A stretch of DNA of 36,283 bases from Campylobacterota bacterium (lineage in GTDB: Bacteria > Campylobacterota > Campylobacteria > Campylobacterales > SZUA-545): assembly GCA_003561815.1 (NCBI GenBank), contig PWVP01000132.1, positions 1 through 36,283 on the forward strand, written 5' to 3'. Shown here one piece after another: positions 8,497 through 15,707 of the stretch (its first letter is position 1; each line of letters begins with the position of its first letter). The notes beneath the pieces were generated by a model. It saw only the letters and a program-made list of their open reading frames with translations. It was not told the origin of the DNA and searched no databases. A program made the position numbers and the translations under genes.

Positions 8497-9279
8497 CTAT
8501 CCTTTTAATCGCATATGTAGTGCCAAAAAGGTGTCTGTGGTCATCTCATGAGGTCGAATTCGCGGATCCAGGCCCAGCGCTTCAAAGTGATACGCCAGCT
8601 CATCGCGACTCTGGTGCGGCTGAAGGTTTTTCAGAAGCTGCTTGCGGGGCTGGGTGAAGGCCCGGCGCAGAAACTGAGCAAACGCCTCATCGTAGGTGGG
8701 CCTCTCTTTGGTGATTGCAATCACCGCTGAGTCCACCTTCGGTGCCGGATCAAAAGCCTCCGGCGGCACATCGATCACCCGCCGAACGGTTCCGATCGAC
8801 TCGGCCAGTATCGCCAGTGGCGAAAAGGCGCGGTCGCCCGGCCGGGCGGTGAACTTCTGAGCCACCTCTTTCTGGATCATCACCAGAAGGCTTCTGCACT
8901 GCCTGTCGCGCATCGCCCGGAGAATAATCTCCGTGGCGATGTAGTAGGGAAGGTTGGCCACCAGATCGTAGGGCTCTGCCTGAAGGCTCCCTGAGCGACC
9001 CCATAAACACAACACATCCGCCTCGATCAGCGTGAGCCGCCCGGAGTCGATTTCGTGAGAAAAATCGCTTCGGAGCCGAACACACAAATCGCTATCGATC
9101 TCAATGACGACCATTGGACGCTTCTTTAGAAGCTCCTTGGTCAAATCACCCAAGCCAGGCCCAATCTCCACCCCCCGGTGGGGGCTATCGGGCATCGCTT
9201 CGATGATTTTCTGCTGGATCCACGGATCCTTTAGGAAGTTCTGTCCAAACTGCTTCTTGGCCCGTATAGGGGTGCTCAC
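8497..9279 (-). CDS. ksgA: 16S rRNA (adenine1518/1519-N6)-dimethyltransferase KsgA
   Basis: KsgA dimethylates two adjacent adenines in the terminal helix of 16S rRNA during small-subunit maturation, using SAM. The N-terminal KKQFGQNFLKD block, SAM motif VEIGPGLGDLTKELL (about 37-51), acidic motif VIEIDSDL and catalytic NLPYY (109-113) are all intact. GTG 9279 is chosen because it begins just before the conserved RAKKQFGQNFL and gives 260 aa, a normal length; GGGAG lies 9 bases upstream. The frame stays open another 200 bases upstream, but that sequence is not family-like and would run into hisF. It is the first gene of the minus-strand operon continuing with rnj. Confidence 0.95.
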   Translation of the reverse strand: MSTPIRAKKQFGQNFLKDPWIQQKIIEAMPDSPHRGVEIGPGLGDLTKELLKKRPMVVIEIDSDLCVRLRSDFSHEIDSGRLTLIEADVLCLWGRSGSLQAEPYDLVANLPYYIATEIILRAMRDRQCRSLLVMIQKEVAQKFTARPGDRAFSPLAILAESIGTVRRVIDVPPEAFDPAPKVDSAVIAITKERPTYDEAFAQFLRRAFTQPRKQLLKNLQPHQSRDELAYHFEALGLDPRIRPHEMTTDTFLALHMRLKG

Positions 9280-9391
9280 GATCCTTGGCTCCCTTTTGCT
9301 AGAGATAATACAGTAGCTGTGCTTAGAGGTAGCACGCTTTAGCCCCGATCGGCTAGGATCGGAGCACTTAAATCCGCAAAAAGTGCACACC

Positions 9392-10171
9392 ATGAGCGAA
9401 ACAACTCCCCCCTCAAACCCGCTGGCTAAGCGGATCATCCCCTGCCTGGATGTCCACGCCGGGCGCGTGGTCAAAGGGGTCAATTTCGTCGATCTGATCG
9501 ACGCGGGCGATCCGGTGGAGATAGCCCGCCGCTACAACGAAGAGGGGGCCGATGAGATCACCTTTCTCGACATCACCGCCAGCCACGAAGAGCGCGATCT
9601 CATCGCCGATGTGCTGGGTCGTGTGGCCAAAGAGGTCTTTATCCCGCTCACCGTCGGCGGCGGCATCCGCACACTGGGCGATATCCAGAAGCTGCTCGGC
9701 GTCGGCTGTGACAAGATCAGCATCAACTCCCACGCGGTCAAACATCCTGACTTTATCACCGATGCGGCCAAACGGTTTGGCAGCTCCACCATGGTGGTCG
9801 CCATCGATGTCAAACGCACCGGCGAGGGGTGGCATGTCTACATCAACGGCGGCCGGGTCGATACCGGGCTGGATGCGCTGGAGTGGGCCAAAGAGGTGGC
9901 CGATCGGGGCGCGGGCGAAATTCTGCTGACCAGCATGGATACCGACGGGGTGAAAAACGGTTACGATCTCGAGATTACCCGCCGTATCTGCGAAGCGGTG
10001 CCGATCCCGGTGATCGCCAGCGGTGGCGCGGGCACGATGGCGCACATCAAAGAGGCGTTTGACGCCGGAGCCGATGCGGCACTCGCCGCTTCGATCTTTC
10101 ACTTTCGAGAGATCGCCATCACCGATCTAAAACACTACCTGGCCCAGAACCGTATCGAGGTGCGACAGTGA
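9392..10171 (+). CDS. hisF: Imidazole glycerol phosphate synthase cyclase subunit HisF
   Basis: HisF is the TIM-barrel subunit that uses ammonia from HisH to convert PRFAR to IGP and AICAR in histidine biosynthesis. The N-terminal AKRIIPCLDVHAGRVVKGVNF contains the first catalytic Asp, and the second lies in VVAIDVKR. Phosphate-binding motifs TVGGGIRTL and IPVIASGGAGTM are present. ATG 9392 gives 259 aa; an in-frame GTG at 9383 adds three residues, and neither has a strong ribosome binding site. The other his genes are not in the window. Its stop overlaps the next gene's GTG (GTGA), so they are co-transcribed and probably translationally coupled. Confidence 0.96.
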   Translation: MSETTPPSNPLAKRIIPCLDVHAGRVVKGVNFVDLIDAGDPVEIARRYNEEGADEITFLDITASHEERDLIADVLGRVAKEVFIPLTVGGGIRTLGDIQKLLGVGCDKISINSHAVKHPDFITDAAKRFGSSTMVVAIDVKRTGEGWHVYINGGRVDTGLDALEWAKEVADRGAGEILLTSMDTDGVKNGYDLEITRRICEAVPIPVIASGGAGTMAHIKEAFDAGADAALAASIFHFREIAITDLKHYLAQNRIEVRQ

Positions 10172-10728
10172 TCCTCTGTGCCGGCGAGATGGAGCGTTTT
10201 GAGTTTGCGCTGCCGATCGGCATTGGGCTGATCGAGGCAGCTCTCAACCTCTCACGGCTCTGTCTTTTTAACCCCCCGGAGTACCTGCTGTTTGTCGGTA
10301 CGGCGGGAAGCTACGGAGATATACCGATCGGTACTATTATCACAAGCACGGGTGCCTCTCAAGTAGAATCTTCGTTTGTCGAAAAAAAGAGCTACTCTCC
10401 TATTGATAATGCAATTTCGATCACCGATGGACTGCTGCCACACCAACACACGGTCAATAGCAGCAACTACATCACCGCCGATGCCGCGCTCGCCGATCGT
10501 TTCCGCAAACTGGGGCTGGGGGCGGAGAGCATGGAGTTCTTCTCGGTGATGGCGGCCGCTCGCCACTTTCAGATCCCTGCAGCGGGGATCTTCTACATCA
10601 CCAACTACTGCTTCGAAGCGGCCCATGATCAGTTCATCGCCCACCACCCCGAAGCGATCGCCACTCTGGATGCGCTGGTGCGAAAAGAGCTGGGCCACCT
10701 CATCACACAAGGTGATTCGCGTGGTTAA
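10168..10728 (+). CDS. Short PNP/UDP-phosphorylase-fold nucleosidase-like protein
   Basis: This belongs to the nucleoside phosphorylase/MTA-SAH nucleosidase superfamily but is only 186 aa against the usual 230-280. The conserved LLFVGTAGSYG is at about 40-50, NSSNYITAD at 97-105 and ESMEFFSVMAAA at 120-131, the last containing the ribose-binding Glu123. Where MTA/SAH nucleosidase and E. coli PNP have a catalytic Asp, this protein has Asn146 in YITNYC, recalling the Asn of trimeric 6-oxopurine phosphorylases. The N-terminal strand and glycine-rich phosphate loop are shortened. Substrate is unknown; a purine nucleoside or futalosine-type compound is possible. It sits between hisF and rlmN, overlapping both by 4 and 8 bases. 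A patch near 10330-10440 is about 43% GC, well below the surroundings. Confidence 0.7.
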   Translation: MILCAGEMERFEFALPIGIGLIEAALNLSRLCLFNPPEYLLFVGTAGSYGDIPIGTIITSTGASQVESSFVEKKSYSPIDNAISITDGLLPHQHTVNSSNYITADAALADRFRKLGLGAESMEFFSVMAAARHFQIPAAGIFYITNYCFEAAHDQFIAHHPEAIATLDALVRKELGHLITQGDSRG

Positions 10729-11797
10729 AAGAGAGGCGCTTGATTTTTTCGATCTCACCTTAGAGGAGCTGGAGCAGATTCTCACCCCCCGCTTTCGGGC
10801 CCGCCAACTCTATCAGTGGGTCTATCAGCGCTACACCGACGATATGAGCGAGGTCACGGTGCTGCCCAAAACGCTTCGCAGCGAGCTGGCCGAGCAGCTG
10901 CGCTTCGACACCCTCACCATCGTCGATAAGGCGATCAGCCAGGATGGAAGCGAAAAGTATCTGATGCGGCTGCAAGATGGCCACACGATTGAGGCGGTGC
11001 TTTTAAAGATGAAGCCACAGAAGCACCACGACGATGGGGGGATCGCGCAAGAGGCGCGCTACACCCTCTGCCTCTCAACACAGGTGGGGTGCAAGGTGGG
11101 GTGCGCCTTCTGCCTAACCGCCAAGGGGGGCTTTGTCCGCAACCTCACCGCCGGCGAGATTGTGGCGCAGGTGTGGCAGATCAAGCGGGATCATCAGCTT
11201 CCCGCCCACCGGGGGATCAATCTGGTCTATATGGGGATGGGCGAACCGCTGGATAACCTGGAGAACCTCACGAAAGCGATCGCTATCCTCACCACCGAAG
11301 AGGGGCTAGCGATCTCTGCTAAGCGACAAACCATCTCTACCAGTGGCATATCCAGCCGTATTGACAAGCTCGGTGCGCTCAATCTCGGTGTCCATCTGGC
11401 CATCTCCCTGCACGCGGTGGATAACGAGACGCGCCAGCAGCTTATCCCGATGAACAGAGCCTATCCGATCGAGTCGGTGATCGAAGCGGTGAAACGGTTC
11501 CCCTACGACACGCGTAAACGGGTGATGTTTGAGTATCTGATGATTAAGGATCTCAACGACTCCCCCCAGGCGGCTAAACGGTTGGTCACGCTGCTAGAGG
11601 GGATCAAATCCAAGGTCAACCTTATCTACTTCAACCCCTACCCCGGCACCCCTTTTAAGCGGCCCGATCGCGCACGGATGGAGGCGTTTCGCGATGCGCT
11701 CCACTCCCGCGGCATCACTTGTACCATTCGCGAATCCAAAGGGCTGGATATCGAAGCGGCGTGCGGACAGCTGCGAGAAAAAGCGGCCAAAGGGTAG
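10721..11797 (+). CDS. rlmN: Dual-specificity RNA methyltransferase RlmN (radical SAM)
   Basis: RlmN methylates C2 of A2503 in 23S rRNA and A37 of some tRNAs using radical SAM chemistry. The cluster-binding motif CKVGCAFC sits in TQVGCKVGCAFCLTAKGGF. The MGMGEPLDN motif follows, and the C-terminal IRESKGLDIEAACGQL carries the second catalytic cysteine. GTG 10721 is chosen because AAGGTG lies 6 bases upstream and it gives 358 aa starting VKREALDFFDLT, the normal family length. The frame is open further upstream inside the preceding gene, but that sequence is not RlmN-like. A parS-like site starts 2 bases after the stop. Confidence 0.95.
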   Translation: MVKREALDFFDLTLEELEQILTPRFRARQLYQWVYQRYTDDMSEVTVLPKTLRSELAEQLRFDTLTIVDKAISQDGSEKYLMRLQDGHTIEAVLLKMKPQKHHDDGGIAQEARYTLCLSTQVGCKVGCAFCLTAKGGFVRNLTAGEIVAQVWQIKRDHQLPAHRGINLVYMGMGEPLDNLENLTKAIAILTTEEGLAISAKRQTISTSGISSRIDKLGALNLGVHLAISLHAVDNETRQQLIPMNRAYPIESVIEAVKRFPYDTRKRVMFEYLMIKDLNDSPQAAKRLVTLLEGIKSKVNLIYFNPYPGTPFKRPDRARMEAFRDALHSRGITCTIRESKGLDIEAACGQLREKAAKG

Positions 11798-11798
11798 C

Positions 11799-11814
11799 TG
11801 TTTCATGTGGAACA
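11799..11814. promoter_or_regulatory. parS-like centromere site
   Basis: TGTTTCATGTGGAACA differs by one base (T for C at position 8) from TGTTTCACGTGGAACA, a standard form of the 16-bp parS sequence bound by ParB/Spo0J. It sits between the rlmN stop and the galU promoter, in non-coding DNA. Similarity to the known consensus is direct; function is inferred. Confidence 0.6.
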
Positions 11815-11844
11815 TCCCCCTCTGTAGCCGTAAAGAAGCGGTGC

Positions 11845-11850
11845 TATAAT
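11845..11850 (+). promoter_or_regulatory. Putative -10 box of galU-pyrC-two-component operon
   Basis: TATAAT lies 32 bases before the galU start, giving a short leader that contains the strong ribosome binding site AGGAGG (11872-11877). No clear -35 is seen 17 bases upstream, as is common in Campylobacterota promoters. Confidence 0.5.
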
Positions 11851-11882
11851 AGAGTAGAGAGTACAGACAACAGGAGGTCTTT

Positions 11883-12710
11883 GTGATACAGAAATGTCTT
11901 TTTCCCGCAGCCGGGTACGGAACCCGCTTTCTGCCCGCCACCAAGGCGATGCCTAAGGAGATGCTGCCGGTTGGCACCAAGCCGCTGATCCAGTACGGCG
12001 TCGAGGAGGCGATGGAGGCGGGGATGCGAAATATGGCCTTCGTCACCGGGCGGGGCAAACGCGCACTGGAGGATCACTTCGATCTCAACTACGAACTCGA
12101 GCACCAGATTCAGGGCAGCAGCAAAGAGAAGCTGCTAGAGGAGATCCGCCACCTGATTGAGAGCTGCAGCTTCTCCTACACCCGCCAGAACGAGATGAAG
12201 GGGTTGGGCCATGCGATCCTCACCGGCTACCCCCTCATCGGCAACGAGCCCTTCGGTGTGGTGCTGGCCGATGACCTCTGCTACAACGAAGAGGAGGGGG
12301 TGCTCTCCCAGATGGCGAAGCTCTATGAGAAGCACCAGTGCAGCATCGTAGCGGTGATGGAGGTGGACCCCGATCAGGTGCACAAGTACGGTGTCGTCGC
12401 AGGTGAGGAGATCGAGCCGGGGCTGGTGCGGGTAAGCAACATGGTGGAGAAGCCCACCAAAGAGCAGGCCCCCTCCAATCTGGCGGTGATTGGCCGCTAT
12501 ATCCTCACACCGGGGATCTTTGAGATTCTACGCAGCACCGAGCCGGGCTTTAACGGCGAAATCCAGCTAACCGATGCGATTCTTGCCCAGGCCAGAAGCG
12601 GCAAGGTGCTCGCCTACCGCTTCAAAGGGGAGCGGTACGACTGCGGCAGCATCGAGGGGTTCGTCAAGGCGACCACCGAGTTCTATGCACGGATCACCGA
12701 TGCAGATTGA
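11883..12710 (+). CDS. galU: UTP-glucose-1-phosphate uridylyltransferase GalU
   Basis: GalU makes UDP-glucose from UTP and glucose-1-phosphate, supplying surface polysaccharide and LPS synthesis. The nucleotide-binding signature FPAAGYGTRFLPATKAMPKEMLPV starts the protein, VVLADDLCY supplies the metal-binding Asp, and VEKPTKEQAPSNLAVIGRYI is typical of GalU. The length of 275 aa is normal. GTG 11883 has the excellent AGGAGG 5 bases upstream. The last 11 bases overlap the start of pyrC, so the two are probably translated together. Confidence 0.96.
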   Translation: MIQKCLFPAAGYGTRFLPATKAMPKEMLPVGTKPLIQYGVEEAMEAGMRNMAFVTGRGKRALEDHFDLNYELEHQIQGSSKEKLLEEIRHLIESCSFSYTRQNEMKGLGHAILTGYPLIGNEPFGVVLADDLCYNEEEGVLSQMAKLYEKHQCSIVAVMEVDPDQVHKYGVVAGEEIEPGLVRVSNMVEKPTKEQAPSNLAVIGRYILTPGIFEILRSTEPGFNGEIQLTDAILAQARSGKVLAYRFKGERYDCGSIEGFVKATTEFYARITDAD

Positions 12711-13701
12711 GCTCAAAAGCCCCTTTGATGCCCACCTCCATCTACGCGATGGGGCGATGCTAGAGACCACCGTACCGGCGAGTGCCGAGCAGTTTGCCGG
12801 TGCCATCGTCATGCCCAATCTCCAGCCGCCGCTCACCGATCGCCACACGATCGACTCCTACCGAGCGCGCATAGAGGCGATTGGCGGCGAGTCGTTTGCG
12901 CCGGCGATGACCCTCTTTCTCACCCCAAGCCACACCCCGGCGGACATTGAGGCGCTCAAGGGGGTGATAAGCGCGGTGAAGCTCTCCCCCGCCGGCTCCA
13001 CCACCCACTCGGAGAAGGGGCTGCACGATCTGGTGAACAACCACAGCTTTATGGCGGTGCTTGAAGCGATGGAGGCGATGGATCTGCCCCTCTGTGTCCA
13101 CGGTGAGACCGGCGACTTCGTGCTGGATCGCGAAGCGGCGTTTGCCCCCACCTACCGCGCACTGGCCCGGAGGTTTCCGAAGCTGCGTATCGTGATGGAG
13201 CACCTGGGCAGCCGTGCGCTTCTGCCGCTGCTGGATGAGCAGCCCAACCTCTACGCCACCGTCACCCTACACCATCTGCTGCTCGATCTAGACGCCCTGC
13301 TTGGTGGGATGCTGCGACCGGAGTGTTTCTGCAAGCCGGTGATCAAAACCCCCGCCGATCGTGAGGCGCTCCAAAAGGTGGTGCTGGATGCCCACCCTAA
13401 GATCTTTTTTGGAAGTGACTCAGCCCCCCACCCTCAGGCGGATAAGGCCCGAGGGGCGGCGGGCATCTTCAGCGCACCGGTGGTGCTGCCCGCTCTGGCT
13501 GGCTTCTTTGAGCAGCACGATGCGCTCGATCGGATGCAACCCTTTCTCTCCGATCGGGCGCGCGACTTTTATCGTCTCGATCTGCCCGATAGAACCGTGC
13601 GGCTCAAAAAGGATCCGTGGCGGGTGCCGGTCTCCTATGGTGGTGTGACGCCCCTCTTTAGTGGCGAACGGCTTATCTGGCGGGTCGTCGACGGTGCGTA
13701 A
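12700..13701 (+). CDS. pyrC: Dihydroorotase PyrC (class II)
   Basis: PyrC interconverts carbamoyl-aspartate and dihydroorotate in pyrimidine biosynthesis, using two zinc ions. The DAHLHLRDG motif supplies the first zinc ligands, and VMPNLQPPL the substrate-binding region. KLSPAGSTTHSEKG holds the Lys that is carboxylated in the family; VHGE and EHLGSR provide further His ligands, and FFGSDSAPH the catalytic Asp. The length of 333 aa matches the single-domain E. coli type. ATG 12700 begins MQIELKSPFDAHLHL and overlaps galU by 11 bases; longer in-frame starts lie within galU. The stop overlaps the GTG of the response regulator by 8 bases. Confidence 0.96.
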   Translation: MQIELKSPFDAHLHLRDGAMLETTVPASAEQFAGAIVMPNLQPPLTDRHTIDSYRARIEAIGGESFAPAMTLFLTPSHTPADIEALKGVISAVKLSPAGSTTHSEKGLHDLVNNHSFMAVLEAMEAMDLPLCVHGETGDFVLDREAAFAPTYRALARRFPKLRIVMEHLGSRALLPLLDEQPNLYATVTLHHLLLDLDALLGGMLRPECFCKPVIKTPADREALQKVVLDAHPKIFFGSDSAPHPQADKARGAAGIFSAPVVLPALAGFFEQHDALDRMQPFLSDRARDFYRLDLPDRTVRLKKDPWRVPVSYGGVTPLFSGERLIWRVVDGA

Positions 13702-14356
13702 GCTGCTGCTTTTAGAGGATGACACCCTCTTTGCGCAAACCCTGGAGGACTTTCTCTGCGAAGAGGGGTACGAGGTCACCGTTACCCACGATGGGGTGCT
13801 CGCCCACGCGCTGGCCACCGAAGAGCGCTTCGATCTGCTGCTGCTGGATATCAATGTCCCGCGCCTGAGCGGACTGGAGCTGCTCAAAAAGCTCCGTCAG
13901 GCCCAGCACGATCGCCCCGCCCTCTTTATCACCTCCTATCAGCAGCGCCAGATGCTTAAAGAGGCTTTTAGCGCCGGTGGCGATGACTACCTGACCAAGC
14001 CGGTCGATCTTGAAGAGCTCAAACTCCGTGTCCACGCCCTTTTGCGCCGCAGCCACACCCTGCCCGATCGAATCAGCCTAAACGACTCTCTCTGGTTCGA
14101 TCCGGTGCGCTATCAGCTCTTTGAGAACGATCAGGAGGTGACGCTTCCTAAAAAGTGTGCCGAGCTGCTAGGGCTGCTGGTGGCCCATCAGGGCAAAACC
14201 GTCACCACCGCCATGATCGAAGAGACGCTCTATGACTACACAGAGGTGCCAAGCAGCGGTGCGATCCGGGTCTATATCAATCAGATCAAAAAGCTCTTGG
14301 GCGCTCAGCGGATCACCAATCTCCGCGGTGTAGGTTACCGGCTTGAAAAAGAGTGA
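13694..14356 (+). CDS. OmpR-family response regulator
   Basis: This is a two-component transcription factor of 220 aa. The receiver domain (about 1-118) has the acidic pocket E8-D9-D10, phosphoacceptor Asp52 in LLLLDINVP, Thr80 and Lys102 in YLTKPVD. A winged-helix DNA-binding domain fills about 125-220 and ends with the standard NLRGVGYRL. GTG 13694 is preferred because it gives the expected MRKLLLLEDD start; the in-frame upstream codons lie inside pyrC. It overlaps the sensor kinase by 14 bases, so they form a cognate pair. The target genes are unknown. Confidence 0.93.
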   Translation: MRKLLLLEDDTLFAQTLEDFLCEEGYEVTVTHDGVLAHALATEERFDLLLLDINVPRLSGLELLKKLRQAQHDRPALFITSYQQRQMLKEAFSAGGDDYLTKPVDLEELKLRVHALLRRSHTLPDRISLNDSLWFDPVRYQLFENDQEVTLPKKCAELLGLLVAHQGKTVTTAMIEETLYDYTEVPSSGAIRVYINQIKKLLGAQRITNLRGVGYRLEKE

Positions 14357-15215
14357 TTACGAGCTAACGCTCACCACCACCCTGCTCTATCTGGCCACCT
14401 TTGTGCTGCTCAATCTCTTTATGCTCTCCATCCTCACGGTGGTCGGCTTCTCTTTTGAGAATCTGGTCAAGGTGATGGGGGTTGCCGCTCTGCCTGCGGC
14501 CTTTTTTGGCTACCTGATCGCACGACACGGCCTGCTGGAGCACTTCAACACCAACTCCCTGCTCAAACGGCTGCTGCGAAACACCCTCCATGAGATCCGC
14601 ATCCCGATCGCCACCATCCGGGCCAACGCACAGATGCTTCAGCGCGGTGCGGATAGCCGGGGACTCAAGCGGCTTGAGCGCATCGATCAGGCGACACGGA
14701 ACCTCGAAGGGCTCTACGAGGAGCTGGAGTACTTTATCTCGCGGGAGATTCAGCGCATCCAAAAAAGCCCGGTGGAGCTTAGTGCGCTGATAGAGGATCG
14801 GCTCGGCTTTCTCTGCGAGCGGCTAGAGGGGTGTCGCGTCCAGAGCGATCTGGAGCCCACCTGGATCGAAGCGGATGAGATGGCGATGGCGCGGGTTCTG
14901 GATAACCTGATCGATAACGCCATCAAATACAGCCCCGCCGATCGCTGCGAAATCACCCTCACCCTCCAAGAAGGCCAGCTGGGCATCGCCGATCGGGGCG
15001 AGGGGATTAGCGCAGAGACCCTGAGCCGCATCTTTGAGCGCTACTATCAGGACAACCCCCACCGATCGGGCTACGGTATCGGGCTGGATATCGTCAAATC
15101 CGCCTGCGATGCCCACCGCATCGGACTGCGGGTGGACTCGAGCCCCCAGAGGGGCACCACCTTCTGGCTGGATCTAACACGCATCGTGATTGAGAAGCCC
15201 CAGCTCCAGCAGTAA
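14343..15215 (+). CDS. Membrane sensor histidine kinase without a large sensor domain
   Basis: This is the partner kinase of the preceding regulator, 290 aa. Two membrane helices at about 11-34 and 41-60 are separated by only a few residues, so there is almost no periplasmic domain and the signal is probably sensed in or at the membrane. The dimerisation box NTLHEIRIPIATIRANAQML has phosphoacceptor His83. The N-box DNLIDNAIKYS, G1 box IADRGEGIS and G2 box GYGIGLDIV show an intact ATPase domain. The start is a TTG at 14343, the only early codon in frame that keeps the first helix. The last 42 bases overlap gspJ on the opposite strand. Confidence 0.9.
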   Translation: MKKSDYELTLTTTLLYLATFVLLNLFMLSILTVVGFSFENLVKVMGVAALPAAFFGYLIARHGLLEHFNTNSLLKRLLRNTLHEIRIPIATIRANAQMLQRGADSRGLKRLERIDQATRNLEGLYEELEYFISREIQRIQKSPVELSALIEDRLGFLCERLEGCRVQSDLEPTWIEADEMAMARVLDNLIDNAIKYSPADRCEITLTLQEGQLGIADRGEGISAETLSRIFERYYQDNPHRSGYGIGLDIVKSACDAHRIGLRVDSSPQRGTTFWLDLTRIVIEKPQLQQ

Positions 15216-15707
15216 CGGCAACTCCTCTTCGCGGCGATCGATATAGAGCAGCGCACTGCAGCGCGCTTCCTCTTTCGCGATATAGACCTTAAAGCTTGTG
15301 AGCGCCTCGGTGATTAGGAGGTGGTGCGTCTGCGTCAAGCGCCCGCTGGGAATCGGCAGGGTGATCGCCTCTGCTGACTCCAGGCGCATAAGGGTCTGCT
15401 CGGGCTTTCGCACCAGATAGACCACCTCTGCCTTCGGGCGACCATAAAGGGAGTGGCGCGTGCCGTGCAGATAGAGCTGATCGTACTCCCGTCCGGAGAG
15501 CACCGAGACCCTTTGGGCCTGAAGCAGGTCGGCCACCAGCAGATCGAGTACCTTCTGGCGGCTCTGCTGCGCCTCATTGGCCCGCTGCATCGTATCGGCG
15601 GCACTGCGCAGCACCGACTCGCCCTGACTGATGAAGAAGACCATCAGCGAGATGAGCAGAACACTGATCATCAGCTCCAGCAGCGTAAAACCCCGGCGAC
15701 GCGCCAT
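15174..15707 (-). CDS. Type II secretion minor pseudopilin, GspJ-like
   Basis: This is a prepilin-type protein of 177 aa. The short leader MARRR-G is followed by FTLLELMISVLLISLMVFFI, the prepilin peptidase site with the conserved Glu5 and a hydrophobic helix. The rest is variable, as in minor pseudopilins. The size and its place downstream of gspF suggest GspJ/PulJ, but a GspI- or GspK-type role is not excluded. The start ATG overlaps the gspF stop as TAATG. Its 3' end overlaps the convergent histidine kinase by 42 bases, the longest convergent overlap in the window. Confidence 0.72.
   Translation of the reverse strand: MARRRGFTLLELMISVLLISLMVFFISQGESVLRSAADTMQRANEAQQSRQKVLDLLVADLLQAQRVSVLSGREYDQLYLHGTRHSLYGRPKAEVVYLVRKPEQTLMRLESAEAITLPIPSGRLTQTHHLLITEALTSFKVYIAKEEARCSALLYIDRREEELPLLLELGLLNHDAC

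Noticed and set aside
9304..9359. Promoters for hisF or ksgA in the 112-base divergent gap
   Set aside because: GATAAT, TATTAT (minus) and TAGGAT are present, but none has a fitting -35 or clear spacing, so no single call is supported.
9280..9483. N-terminal extension of KsgA
   Set aside because: The frame is open, but the sequence is unlike any KsgA and overlaps the hisF 5' region; GTG 9279 fits the family.
9413..10102. Long open frame antisense to hisF (229 codons)
   Set aside because: It lies opposite a well-conserved gene, has no family-like motifs and reflects GC-rich codon structure.
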